Positions 43,716 to 51,685 of a stretch of 64,000 bases of DNA are shown piece after piece (the first letter of the stretch is position 1; each line of letters starts with the position of its first letter). Origin of the DNA: an uncultured Faecalibaculum sp. (GTDB lineage: Bacteria > Bacillota_I > Bacilli_A > Erysipelotrichales > Erysipelotrichaceae); contig NZ_CAJUPA010000004.1 of the NCBI RefSeq assembly GCF_910588395.1, forward strand, positions 19,512 to 83,511, in the 5' to 3' direction. Position numbers and translations under genes: made by a program. Under the pieces are notes generated by a model that did not search any database, was not told the origin of the DNA, and saw nothing but the letters and a program-made list of their open reading frames with translations.

Positions 43716-43895
43716 GTGGATATTTTTGAGATTGTTCAGCTGCTGGCAAATCTATGTACCATTGCATTGTTTGTTATGCCGCTGATTCCGGACGTTGTGT
43801 CCATCTCTATAGCAATGTCCTTCAGGATCTCGATCATCCGTAAGAAAAAGCACGATCAGTGTACCCGCACCGACCGTGCTCAGGATGATCGCTAG
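43716..43895 (+). CDS. Short hydrophobic peptide, candidate type I toxin
   Basis: 59 residues starting at GTG 43716 with AAGGAGG just upstream. The peptide begins with a polar VDIFEIVQLL stretch, has one long hydrophobic helix (LLANLCTIALFVMPLIPDVV) and turns to RIRKKK-like basic residues (SIIRKKKHDQ). This is the layout of TxpA/Hol_Tox-type membrane toxins, though the sequence is not a clear member. The 3' end of the gene is overlapped by sRNA copy 1 on the other strand. Longer upstream reading from 43647 lacks a ribosome site. Confidence 0.6.
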   Translation: MDIFEIVQLLANLCTIALFVMPLIPDVVSISIAMSFRISIIRKKKHDQCTRTDRAQDDR

Positions 43896-43945
43896 ATCAT
43901 CTAGACAACAATTAAACAGCACATCGGTTGATGTCTGCTGTCTGT
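43845..43945 (-). ncRNA. Structured antisense RNA, copy 1
   Basis: About 100 nt. The promoter is at 43952-43979. The first ~33 nt of transcript are identical to copy 2. Then a hairpin GATGATC-tagc-GATCATC is followed by a terminator hairpin AGCACGGTCGGTG-loop-CACTGATCGTGCT and TTTTTCTT. The stem pairs contain G-U on this strand but A-C mismatches on the other, so the minus strand is the RNA strand. It overlaps the last ~50 nt of the peptide gene. Confidence 0.75.
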
Positions 43946-43951
43946 ATCTTC

Positions 43952-43979
43952 ATTATATGCCGTTTGGAATATCTTGCAA
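43952..43979 (-). promoter_or_regulatory. Promoter of sRNA copy 1
   Basis: -35 TTGCAA (43974-43979), 16-nt spacer, perfect -10 TATAAT (43952-43957). Confidence 0.75.
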
Positions 43980-44034
43980 GAGACAGACTAAGGCCGGAAG
44001 ATTCCTCGAATCAGACGGCTTGGTGGGGCTTTCC

Positions 44035-44160
44035 AGTCATGGAAGACCCCATTTTCGTTTTCAGCCGGTACTCATCAGGCAGTTGTCAGCTCGGTTCTAT
44101 CCTCCAGGTTATGCCTTACTCTATTGCAGCGGGTTCCGTGATCAGCTTCCGCTGTCACGG
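44035..44160 (+). pseudogene. Possible decayed second copy of the peptide gene
   Basis: Between the two sRNA copies a plus-strand frame reads MEDPIFVF near 44039 and VMPYSIAAGSVISFR before stopping at 44168-44170. It lies at the same distance from sRNA copy 2 as VMPLIPDVVSISIAMSFR does from copy 1. Similarity is weak and there is no Shine-Dalgarno. Confidence 0.35.
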
Positions 44161-44170
44161 AACTGGCTGA

Positions 44171-44270
44171 AAAAAGCACGATCAGTGTAGGAGCACCGAC
44201 CGTGCCAAGGATGATTGTTAAATCATCTAAAGCTTCATAAACAGCACATCGGTTGATGTCTGCTGTCTGT
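44171..44270 (-). ncRNA. Structured antisense-like RNA, copy 2
   Basis: About 100 nt. Its 45-bp promoter-proximal block (44238-44282) is identical to 43913-43957. The middle hairpin is GATGATT-taac-AATCATC, with the closing pair changed from C-G to T-A relative to copy 1. The terminator is GGCACGGTCGGTG-loop-CACTGATCGTGCT plus TTTTTT. A chance minus-strand frame across it is not favoured because copy 1 breaks it. Confidence 0.75.
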
Positions 44271-44276
44271 ATCTTC

Positions 44277-44304
44277 ATTATAACTCAGCCAGTTTACTGA
44301 ACAA
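44277..44304 (-). promoter_or_regulatory. Promoter of sRNA copy 2
   Basis: -35 TTGTTC (44299-44304, inside R2), 16-nt spacer, perfect -10 TATAAT (44277-44282). Confidence 0.7.
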
Positions 44305-44337
44305 CTGTCAGTTGTCCAGGAACCCGCTGAGTTTTTC
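44282..44337 (+). terminator. Repeat R2 forming a plus-strand terminator-like structure
   Basis: Outer stem AACTCAGC/GCTGAGTT followed by TTTTC, enclosing ACAACTG/CAGTTGT. R2 (44297-44332) is the right border repeat. It could end plus-strand transcripts crossing the locus. Confidence 0.5.
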
Positions 44338-44410
44338 ATATACAGACTTCAGGAACCAGCAGCCTGCACCTGTTCAGCCGAAACAAGACAGGAAATCCTC
44401 AAGCCTCAGC

Positions 44411-44638
44411 TCATTCCTCCGGAATGTGCCTTTTTCTATGCCCTCGATAGCTGCAACACTCAACCGAAGGCCCGGCTTTCTCTTTATGGAGCTCTCTGCG
44501 CACCTCATTCCAGTCCACCTGATGACAATGGGCGCAGTCTCCATTACAGGATTTCTTCCGGTCCTTTCGCATCTGGCGGAAAATGAACACCAGAACCACA
44601 GTCAGAACAAGAAGGATCATTACATCTCCGGCAGTCAT
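44411..44638 (-). CDS. FeoB-associated Cys-rich membrane protein
   Basis: 75 residues from ATG 44638 behind GGGGAGGTGAGAGA. One N-terminal helix (MTAGDVMILLVLTVVLVFIF) is followed by a basic stretch and SCNGDCAHCHQ, the CxGxCxxC motif of the family (PF12669). The tail adds ECCSYRGHRK. It is thought to assist ferrous iron uptake by FeoB; here it follows feoB directly in the same operon. Confidence 0.85.
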   Translation of the reverse strand: MTAGDVMILLVLTVVLVFIFRQMRKDRKKSCNGDCAHCHQVDWNEVRRELHKEKAGPSVECCSYRGHRKRHIPEE

Positions 44639-44677
44639 TCTCTCACCTCCCCGCCAGTCTTTCGGAACCAACCGCCT

Positions 44678-46857
44678 TTATTTCCCTGCTTCCAGGGCAA
44701 TCGTTTTAACAGGTACCTCATCCCTGCCACTGTATCCCCTGCGGAACAGCAGGTACAGCAGAACGCTAAGCAGAACCAGGGCAATCACCGTAAAGATACT
44801 GAACGGTACTTCGCCGGTGATCAGACCGCCGATCTGGTATACCATCATTGCGCTGCAGTACGCGATTACACACATGTACCCGATCGCCGCCAGCGTCCAC
44901 TTTGCATTGTTCATCTCCCGCTTGATGGCACCCATCGCCGCAAAGCACGGTGCAAACAGCAGGTTGAAGATCATGAAGCTCCAGGCAGCCAGGACGCTGA
45001 AATCCGCAGCAATCGCAGTCCAGATCTCGGTTCCATCCTCGGAGACTTCACCCAGCCCGGCATACAGCACTCCAAAGGTGTTCACCACTTCTTCCTTGGC
45101 AATCAGACCGGTAAACGTCGCCACTGTGGCCTTCCATGCCATATCGCCAGCCCAGCCCAGAGGATAGAAAATCCAGGCAATGCTCCGCCCGATCGCAGCC
45201 AGCAGAGACAGATTGTTGTCTTCCACCATGTGCAGTCCGCCATCCACGAAGCCGAAACTCTGCAGGAACCACAGCACAATGCTGCTGGCCAGGATCAGCG
45301 TTCCCGCCCGTTTGATGAACGACCAGCCACGCTCCCAGGTGCTCCGGAGCAGATTGGACAGCGTCGGCCAGTGATAGGCAGGCAGTTCCATGACAAAAGG
45401 AGCCGGTTCTCCTGCAAATGCCTTGAACTTCTTCAGCATGATACCCGATACAACCACAGCTGCAATGCCGATCACAAACGCACTCACCGCCACAAAGGCA
45501 CTCTGTCCGAATACCGCACCGGCAAACAGACCAATGATCGGCATCTTCGCCCCGCAGGGAATGAACCCCGTGGTCATGATCGTCATCTTGCGATCCCTGT
45601 CCTGTTCGATCGTGCGGCTTGCCATGATCCCTGGTACGCCGCAGCCTGTGGCCACCAGCAGCGGGATGAAGCTCTTGCCCGAGAGGCCGAACCGGCGGAA
45701 CAGCCGGTCCATAATGAACGCCACACGGCTCATGTAACCGCAGTCCTCCAGCACGGAAAGCAGGAAAAACAGCACCAGGATCTGCGGAACAAACCCCAGC
45801 ACAGCACCCACACCGGCGATGATGCCATCCTGAATCAGACTCGCCAGCACATCCGATACTCCCATGGATGTCAGCAGCGTTTCCACACCCTGCGGGATCC
45901 ATTCCCCGAAGAGCACATCATTGACCCAGTCTGTTCCCATCGTGCCAATGGAGACAACCGTGCCGCCCATGGCAATCGTGTAGATACCCCACATGATCAA
46001 AATGAAAATCGGCAGGGCCAGCCAGCGGTTGGTCACGATCCGGTCGATCTTGTCCGACAGGGTCATATCCGACGCTTTGGCCTTCTTGTGGAAGCAGTCC
46101 GAGAGCGTCTTCTCGATGAATTCATACCGCTGCGTGGTGATGATGGACTCCGAATCGTCATCCATCTCCTTTTCCAGACGGTCTGTCACCGTCTGCACGG
46201 CTTTTTTCTGGACATCGTTCAGATTCAGTTCTTCCAGCACCCGCTCATCTTTCTCAAAGACCTTCACCGCATACCAGAACCTTGCGCTGGCCGGGACTAT
46301 GTCCCCCAGAACCGATTCGATCTGCTCCAGGGCCTTGCGAACCGCCGGTGTAAATACCGGCAGCGGCCTGGGAGCGGACAGCGTCTGTTTCAGCGTTTCC
46401 GTCAGTTCCGGCAGACCTTCCTTTTTCAGTGCCGAAATGGAAATCACCGGACAGCCAAGTTTCGCAGAGAGCTTTTTCAGGTCCAGCGTATTGCCGCTGG
46501 CCCGGACCATATCCGCCATGTTCACAGCCAGGACCACCGGGAGATCCAGTTCCATCAGCTGCGTGGTCAGATACAGACTTCGTTCGATGTTGGTTCCGTC
46601 CACAATGTTCAGGACCATGTCCGGCTTTCCTGCACCAGGAACTGTCGGGACACCACTTCTTCCAGGGTATAGGGAGACAGAGAATAAATACCCGGCAGAT
46701 CCTGAATCAGGATCTGATCCACACCCCTGAGAGGGCCTTCCTTTTTCTCCACCGTGACCCCAGGCCAGTTGCCTGTGTGCTGCCGGGAGCCGGTCAGAGC
46801 ATTGAACAGCGTGGTTTTTCCGCTGTTGGGATTCCCGGCCAGTGCGACGATCTTCAT
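44678..46857 (-). pseudogene. feoB: Ferrous iron transporter FeoB, interrupted by a one-base frameshift
   Basis: The N-terminal piece (46857 to 46609) has the G1 motif GNPNSGKTTLFNALTG and the switch region NWPGVTVEKKEG, and DLPGIYSLSPYTLEE, but stops after about 82 residues. The rest (46618 to 44678) continues in another frame with LNIVDGTNIERSLYL, NMAD, and the FeoB Gate domains (GYMSRVAFIMDRLFRRFGL, ATGCGVPGIMASRT). One extra A in the AAA at 46626-46628 would restore a 726-residue FeoB (QEKPDMVLNIVDG). Everything else is intact, so this is either a recent mutation or a sequencing error. Confidence 0.88.
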
Positions 46858-47084
46858 TGAGCAGCCTCCTCTACTTCGATCATTTTCGCATCCTGCTTGC
46901 GCAGTGACAGTTCATACCCCCGAACCGTCAGTTCAAAGGGATCCCCCAGCGGGGCGACTTTCCGGATGGACAATGCCGTTCCCTTCGTCAGTCCCATATC
47001 CATGATCCGGCGCTTTACCGCGCCGGTTCCGGTGAGTTTCGTGATCACCACACGGGCTCCGGGTCCGTATTCATTCAGCGTCAT
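46854..47084 (-). CDS. feoA: FeoA domain protein, second copy
   Basis: 76 residues from ATG 47084 behind CAGGAGGTACCCGC. SH3-like FeoA fold with VKRRIMDMGLTKGTALSIRK and PFELTVRGYELSLRK. Overlaps the first FeoA by 4 nt and the feoB start by 4 nt. Supports FeoB on the cytosolic side. Confidence 0.9.
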   Translation of the reverse strand: MTLNEYGPGARVVITKLTGTGAVKRRIMDMGLTKGTALSIRKVAPLGDPFELTVRGYELSLRKQDAKMIEVEEAAQ

Positions 47085-47308
47085 GCGGGTACCTCCTGAA
47101 CATAAAGCCGCCGGGCCATTCCGGCGTCCAGCGCCATTCGGCAGCCTTTGACTTCCACGATGAGATTGCCAGCTATTTCCTGCTTCACAACGACCAGTGA
47201 CTGCGGGGAAAAGCCCAGATCCGCCAGATGGTTTTTCACATTCTGCGGTCCGGTGATCCGGCAGACCGACATCGGTCTGCCCTTGTCTGCATAGGACAGC
47301 GGCATCAT
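47081..47308 (-). CDS. feoA: FeoA domain protein, first copy
   Basis: 75 residues, first gene of the iron operon. NHLADLGFSPQSLVVVKQEI and CRMALDAGMARRLYV are the FeoA SH3 motifs. Two consecutive FeoA genes before FeoB are common in Firmicutes. No strong Shine-Dalgarno is seen; the start could be either of the first two Met codons. Confidence 0.85.
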   Translation of the reverse strand: MMPLSYADKGRPMSVCRITGPQNVKNHLADLGFSPQSLVVVKQEIAGNLIVEVKGCRMALDAGMARRLYVQEVPA

Positions 47309-47362
47309 ATATCTGCTTCCGATCTGCAGCCATCCCTTCTGAATTAGGGTTAACTAGCAATC

Positions 47363-47393
47363 GTTAGTATACTCTAACTGTGGTTAGTTGCAA
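47363..47393 (-). promoter_or_regulatory. feo promoter with an overlapping inverted-repeat operator
   Basis: Minus strand -35 TTGCAA (47388-47393), 16-nt spacer, -10 TATACT (47366-47371). The -10 is inside GTTAG-N6-CTAAC (47363-47378), and further GTTAACTAGC and GGTTAGTTGC half-sites flank it. The TTAG/CTAA arms resemble DtxR/IdeR-type iron boxes. The rest of 47394-47742 is gene-free, pyrimidine-rich, and ends with short GGGTGCTCAC repeats (47679-47705). Confidence 0.65.
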
Positions 47394-47742
47394 CATACTT
47401 CGCGGAAAAATTCACATGTCTTTCCATCTGTTTCCGCGGACGGTTCCGTTATCCTGTTCCCTTCTGTATCCGCAGATTCGCTGTTTCCCTGCTGTTTCCC
47501 TGTTCCTCATTCCATCTGCGGCTTCGTGCCTTCCTCTTCATCCCCGCCCTTCACCCGCACTTCCCCTTTCACCGTTCTCCGCCATTGTCCGAACCACCGG
47601 CTGCAGATTAAAATGGAATAATGCATGAGCACCGGCACTGCAGCCGGATCCCGCATCTTCCTGCACAGCCCTGCACAATCGGGTGCTCACCAGTCGGGTG
47701 CTCACACAGCCTTGCACAGTCACACAGCCGGGAGGACCACAC

Positions 47743-50301
47743 ATGATACTGGACGCCACCATCAGCGGAATGAACATACAGCTGCTTCATGAAGAGCAGG
47801 CAAAGAAAAAAGCAGCGGAAAAACCGCTGGTCCAGGCCTGGCACAAATCCGACGGTGCCTTTCTCGCAAGACTGGCACTGGTGCAGGACAAGCCCCAGTC
47901 TACGGACATGAAACTGCTCATGGACCTGGCCCGTCAGTTCCTGCAGGTCATGTCCGAAGACATCCATCTGCGGGAAAAGAAACGGCACATGGTCATCCTC
48001 CGGGAAGAACGGGCGGCTCAGATCGGCGAACAGCTGGATGACGGGATCCATTCCCGGTTCCTGTATCCCGGACATCTGCAAAGTCTGTTCCAGGACTTCT
48101 CCCAGGCCATTCAGATGCATGCCAACCGCTCGAAATCCCGGAGCCTCCTTCAGCTGCTCCGGGACCGGAATCTGACCACGATCCGCAACCAGATCTATTT
48201 CTTCCTGGCGGACAACCCGGAGGACGAAGACTATCCCTTTGTATTTGTGGCCCTGGTTCCGGTGACAGAAGGCGGACGCATTGTCTGGAAAAACCTGAAA
48301 ACCTGGATGAATCAGGCCAGGAATCAGGACACGCAGCACTTTACCCTGTACCCGCTCCATCAGCTCATGGCCGACAGCGAATTTCTGCGGCGGCTCGTGG
48401 GCACCCGCCTGATCCACCATCCCCTGCGGATCACCGAAGAGGAAGCCTTCGATTTCGTCTCCCAGGTGGAATCCTTTCAGAACGCCGGCATTGTGTGCAT
48501 TCTGCCGGTGTGGATGAGAAATGACCGGCTGCAGATCCGGTTTGAATGGAGCCAGGGGCAGGGTCTGATCAACGAAACCTCTCTGTCCCAGTACAAACCG
48601 CAGATGGTCTATCACGGCCAGCCCATCACAGAGGCGGAAGCCGAAGCGCTGCTGGCCGGAACCGAAGGACTGCGCCGGCTCAACGGCCGCTGGCTCAATG
48701 CCAGCCACAGTCAGCTGACCCGGCTGGTGAATCAGTTCCGGAAAGCCCGGGAAGCCGGCACCTCCCTGATGTCCCTCATGCAGCTGCAAAGCGAAGAACG
48801 GGACATGACCGATCAGGAAGAAGCGCTCCCGGAGCTGGAGATCTCCTATCAGGACTGGCTGAACGCCCGCTACGGCCTGGGACAGGACATCCACGCCAAC
48901 GAACTGCCTTCTGCCTTTGACTCCATCCTGCGTCCCTATCAGAAACAGGCTTACCAGTGGCTGGACATCATGCGGCAGCACAAACTCGGCGTGGTTCTGG
49001 CTGACGACATGGGTCTGGGAAAAACCGTGGAAGTGCTCTCCATGCTGGAGCGCCTGCGGCTGGACGGCGCAAAACGCATTCTGGTGGTGGTTCCCGCCAC
49101 CCTGGTGGGCAACTGGATGGCGGAAATCCGCAAATTCTCTCCCTGGATGTCCGTCTTTCATCTGGAAGGCAAAAAAGAACCCGCCAAAGAAGAACCCGCC
49201 TTCATCACCCTGGTCACCTATCAGAAGGCCCGCCAGTCCGATTACCTGGAATCCGTGCACTGGGACGCGGTGATTCTGGACGAAGCCCAGGCCATCAAGA
49301 ATCCTTCCTCCGCCCAGACCCGGAAAGTCAAGCTCCTGAAATCGGACTTCAAACTGGCGCTCACCGGCACACCCATCGAGAACAACCTCACCGAGCTCTG
49401 GTCCATCTTTGACTTCATCAACCCCGGTCTGCTGGGAACAAAGGAGGAATTCTCCCTGTTCCGGGCAGCGGATGCCGAAAGCCTGGACCGGCTGAAATCC
49501 GTCATCACACCCTTTGTCATGCGGCGCATGAAAACCGACAAATCCATTATCCAGGACCTGCCGGAGAAAAACGAAATCGACGTGACCATCAACCTCTCCC
49601 GGGAACAGATCGTCCTGTACCGGGATCAGGTCAACCGGCTGAATGAACTCATGCGCGAGACACCGCCAGCCAAACGGAAATTTCTGATTCTGTCCGCCAT
49701 CACCCGCCTCAAGCAGATCTGCAACCACCCGGCGCAGTTTCTGAAATCCGGACCCTGGACCATCAGCCGGTCCGGCAAATTCGAAGCCCTGCGGGACATC
49801 GCCCAGACCATCCACGAAAACAGCGAGCGGGTCATTGTCTTCACCCAGTTTGCCCAGATCATCCCCGCCCTGGACGAACTGCTGCACAGCGTCTTCAAAG
49901 CCCCCGGCGCCACCATTGACGGATCCACCCCCGCCAAACAGCGGATGCAGACTGTCGAGGCGTTCCAGGCCGGGAAGCTCCCCTATCTGGTGCTCTCCCT
50001 GAAAGCCGCCGGTGTGGGACTCAACCTGACCGAAGCCCGCAACGTGATCCACTTCGACCGCTGGTGGAACCCCGCTGTGGAAAACCAGGCCAGTGACCGG
50101 GCCTACCGCATCGGACAGCGCAACGACGTCACTGTGTACAAGTTTGTTGCCGCTGATACCATTGAAGAAGTGATTTCCCGGATGCTCTCCGGCAAACAGC
50201 AGCTGGCAGATCAGGTCATCAACGACCTGGACTCCGAAAACCTCGGCGAGCTCTCCGCAGATGCCCTGCTCCAGGCAATACAGTGGCGGGGACTGAATTG
50301 A
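47743..50301 (+). CDS. SNF2 family DNA-dependent ATPase (HepA/RapA-like helicase)
   Basis: 852 residues from ATG 47743 behind GGGAGGACCACAC. The N-terminal ~390 residues are a helical, charged region without a domain I can name (no SWIM zinc motif). The SNF2 core starts near 400: Walker A DDMGLGKTVEVL near 422, DEAQAIKNPSSAQTRK near 512, and LTGTPIENNLTELWSIFDFI. The C-terminal helicase lobe reads VFTQFAQIIPALDELL, VGLNLTEARNVIHFDRWWNP and DRAYRIGQ. It remodels protein-DNA or polymerase-DNA complexes using ATP. Followed by an unknown gene, probably cotranscribed. Confidence 0.9.
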   Translation: MILDATISGMNIQLLHEEQAKKKAAEKPLVQAWHKSDGAFLARLALVQDKPQSTDMKLLMDLARQFLQVMSEDIHLREKKRHMVILREERAAQIGEQLDDGIHSRFLYPGHLQSLFQDFSQAIQMHANRSKSRSLLQLLRDRNLTTIRNQIYFFLADNPEDEDYPFVFVALVPVTEGGRIVWKNLKTWMNQARNQDTQHFTLYPLHQLMADSEFLRRLVGTRLIHHPLRITEEEAFDFVSQVESFQNAGIVCILPVWMRNDRLQIRFEWSQGQGLINETSLSQYKPQMVYHGQPITEAEAEALLAGTEGLRRLNGRWLNASHSQLTRLVNQFRKAREAGTSLMSLMQLQSEERDMTDQEEALPELEISYQDWLNARYGLGQDIHANELPSAFDSILRPYQKQAYQWLDIMRQHKLGVVLADDMGLGKTVEVLSMLERLRLDGAKRILVVVPATLVGNWMAEIRKFSPWMSVFHLEGKKEPAKEEPAFITLVTYQKARQSDYLESVHWDAVILDEAQAIKNPSSAQTRKVKLLKSDFKLALTGTPIENNLTELWSIFDFINPGLLGTKEEFSLFRAADAESLDRLKSVITPFVMRRMKTDKSIIQDLPEKNEIDVTINLSREQIVLYRDQVNRLNELMRETPPAKRKFLILSAITRLKQICNHPAQFLKSGPWTISRSGKFEALRDIAQTIHENSERVIVFTQFAQIIPALDELLHSVFKAPGATIDGSTPAKQRMQTVEAFQAGKLPYLVLSLKAAGVGLNLTEARNVIHFDRWWNPAVENQASDRAYRIGQRNDVTVYKFVAADTIEEVISRMLSGKQQLADQVINDLDSENLGELSADALLQAIQWRGLN

Positions 50302-50351
50302 GGACAGCGGCAGTCTGTCACCCGGCGGGCGGAACCAGCCACCCAAACAGA

Positions 50352-50411
50352 GATATCACAAACCGGGAGATTACAAACCGGAATATCACAAGCAGGAATA
50401 TAAAGAAGAGG
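50352..50411 (+). repeat. Four tandem 15-bp degenerate repeats ahead of the next start codon
   Basis: Units at 50352, 50367, 50382 and 50397, each of the form rATATcACAAaCcGG. The last has drifted to supply AGAAGAGG, the Shine-Dalgarno for ATG 50419. Confidence 0.85.
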
Positions 50412-50418
50412 TATGTTC

Positions 50419-51315
50419 ATGGACGGACAGTATATGCAGATCATCCGGAGTTACGCCCGAAAACTCCAGGCCGGTCATTATTTTGAACCGGATCAAATCA
50501 GACAGGGACTAAACGTCCTGCAGCAGCTGAATGATTTTCCCGACGTCTTCCCCCACCCCCGCGAGATCGATCTCTATTTTCAGAATGTCGATCCGGACGC
50601 GGAAGAATCAGAGGACTTTTACAGCTGGTACCGGCCTCCGTATATCGCCATCAGTCTTTCCGGAAGCGACCTGGACGACCGGCAGGAAGACTGGATCAGA
50701 CAGCACATCAGTCTCTTTGACTTCTCCCGCCCCCTGCGCAAAAACCAGGCCATTGAAATCGCGCTGAACACGCTGATCACCCTTAACGCCTCCTGCCCCA
50801 AGGACGCCTTCACCCCCTATGCCATCGCTGCCCTGCTTCTCGTGCCCGTCCTTCTCATCCAGCATCCCCAGGATATGCTGGCCATTGCCGGTCTGGACCA
50901 GGAAAAGCTGGACCTGTTCCGGGGAATCGAACCGCTGTCCATGTCCTACTTCCGCAGCCACCACCTCCCCGGCACCGGGAAAGCCCGGGTAGAATACGCC
51001 GCCGGTTTGCAGGACAGAGCCATGACCTGGGACCAGGTCAAAGACCTGCTGGATCTGGACACAGACACCCGGATCACGTTTCCTTCCATCAGTGCCACCC
51101 TCAAACAGCTGAATGCGGCAAACAAGGCGCAGCCCAAAGCAGATGAGCAGTATGTCATTTTCCAGTACGACACCAAAGGCAGACTCATCGCCCGCTACGA
51201 CACCGAGGAAGCCGCCAGAGAGAAACTGGGGCCCGGATCGGAATCTCTTCCCCTGGAACCGGATCATGTTTACAAGTGGCAGAAAACCCGGGTTGTCAAA
51301 CGCAGACGGCACTGA
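50419..51315 (+). CDS. Hypothetical protein downstream of the SNF2 ATPase
   Basis: 298 residues from ATG 50419, with AGAGG 7 nt upstream. Mostly helical and soluble; one hydrophobic stretch AIAALLLVPVLLIQHPQDML near residue 135. The C-terminus VIFQYDTKGRLIARYDTEEA followed by a basic tail KTRVVKRRRH suggests nucleic-acid contact. No family recognised. Its position 100 nt after the SNF2 gene with only the 15-bp repeats between suggests a partner role. Confidence 0.7.
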   Translation: MDGQYMQIIRSYARKLQAGHYFEPDQIRQGLNVLQQLNDFPDVFPHPREIDLYFQNVDPDAEESEDFYSWYRPPYIAISLSGSDLDDRQEDWIRQHISLFDFSRPLRKNQAIEIALNTLITLNASCPKDAFTPYAIAALLLVPVLLIQHPQDMLAIAGLDQEKLDLFRGIEPLSMSYFRSHHLPGTGKARVEYAAGLQDRAMTWDQVKDLLDLDTDTRITFPSISATLKQLNAANKAQPKADEQYVIFQYDTKGRLIARYDTEEAAREKLGPGSESLPLEPDHVYKWQKTRVVKRRRH

Positions 51316-51584
51316 CACTGTACTGCCGATGCGGCGACTGTGCCGCCTGGACAGGGCATCTGTCCGGTGGAAGAGGTCGGCCTGGCATGAGTTGAAAGTG
51401 GCCTGTCGAAAGCCATCAGGTCTTTTTCCGAGCCTGATGACAGAGTGGACAGAATAATAGGGCAAATGACATAGGGCAGAATAGCTGGCATAACAACACA
51501 GTATTCATTGATATTTATCTCATGCTTCGGTATCATGCAAGCAGTACACGGGGTTGTCAAATCCATATTGACAGGTCCACCGAG

Positions 51585-51608
51585 TGGGGGGAGCATTCCC
51601 CTTTTTTT
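51585..51608 (+). terminator. Plus-strand terminator in the 51316-51685 gap
   Basis: GGGGA-gcat-TCCCC followed by TTTTTTT. A second, longer hairpin (about 51609-51645, CGTTCACGG.../...CCGTGAGCG) sits next to it. The rest of this 370-nt gap shows nothing I can name. Confidence 0.55.
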
Positions 51609-51645
51609 CGTTCACGGTAATCCGAAATCCGGATAGCCGTGAGCG

Positions 51646-51671
51646 AAAAAAAGCACCTGTCGCCAGGTGCC
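51646..51671 (-). terminator. Terminator of infC-rpmI-rplT
   Basis: Minus strand GCACCTG-gcga-CAGGTGC and TTTTTTT, 15 nt after the rplT stop. Confidence 0.92.
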
Positions 51672-51685
51672 TTTGCATTTGATTC

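Noticed and set aside
44075..44278. 67-residue minus-strand frame (MKIQTADINRC..., contains VYEALDDLTIILG)
   Set aside because: It resembles a Hol_Tox-type toxin start, but the frame is stopped in sRNA copy 1 within identical upstream sequence, and compensatory changes fit RNA structure instead. Kept only as an alternative thought.
47679..47705. Two GGGTGCTCAC repeats before the SNF2 gene
   Set aside because: Short, degenerate and without symmetry or promoter context; recorded but not called a regulatory site.
47608..50346. 912-residue minus-strand frame opposite the SNF2 gene
   Set aside because: It is an antisense shadow of a clear SNF2 gene; low-complexity, no ribosome site, no domain.
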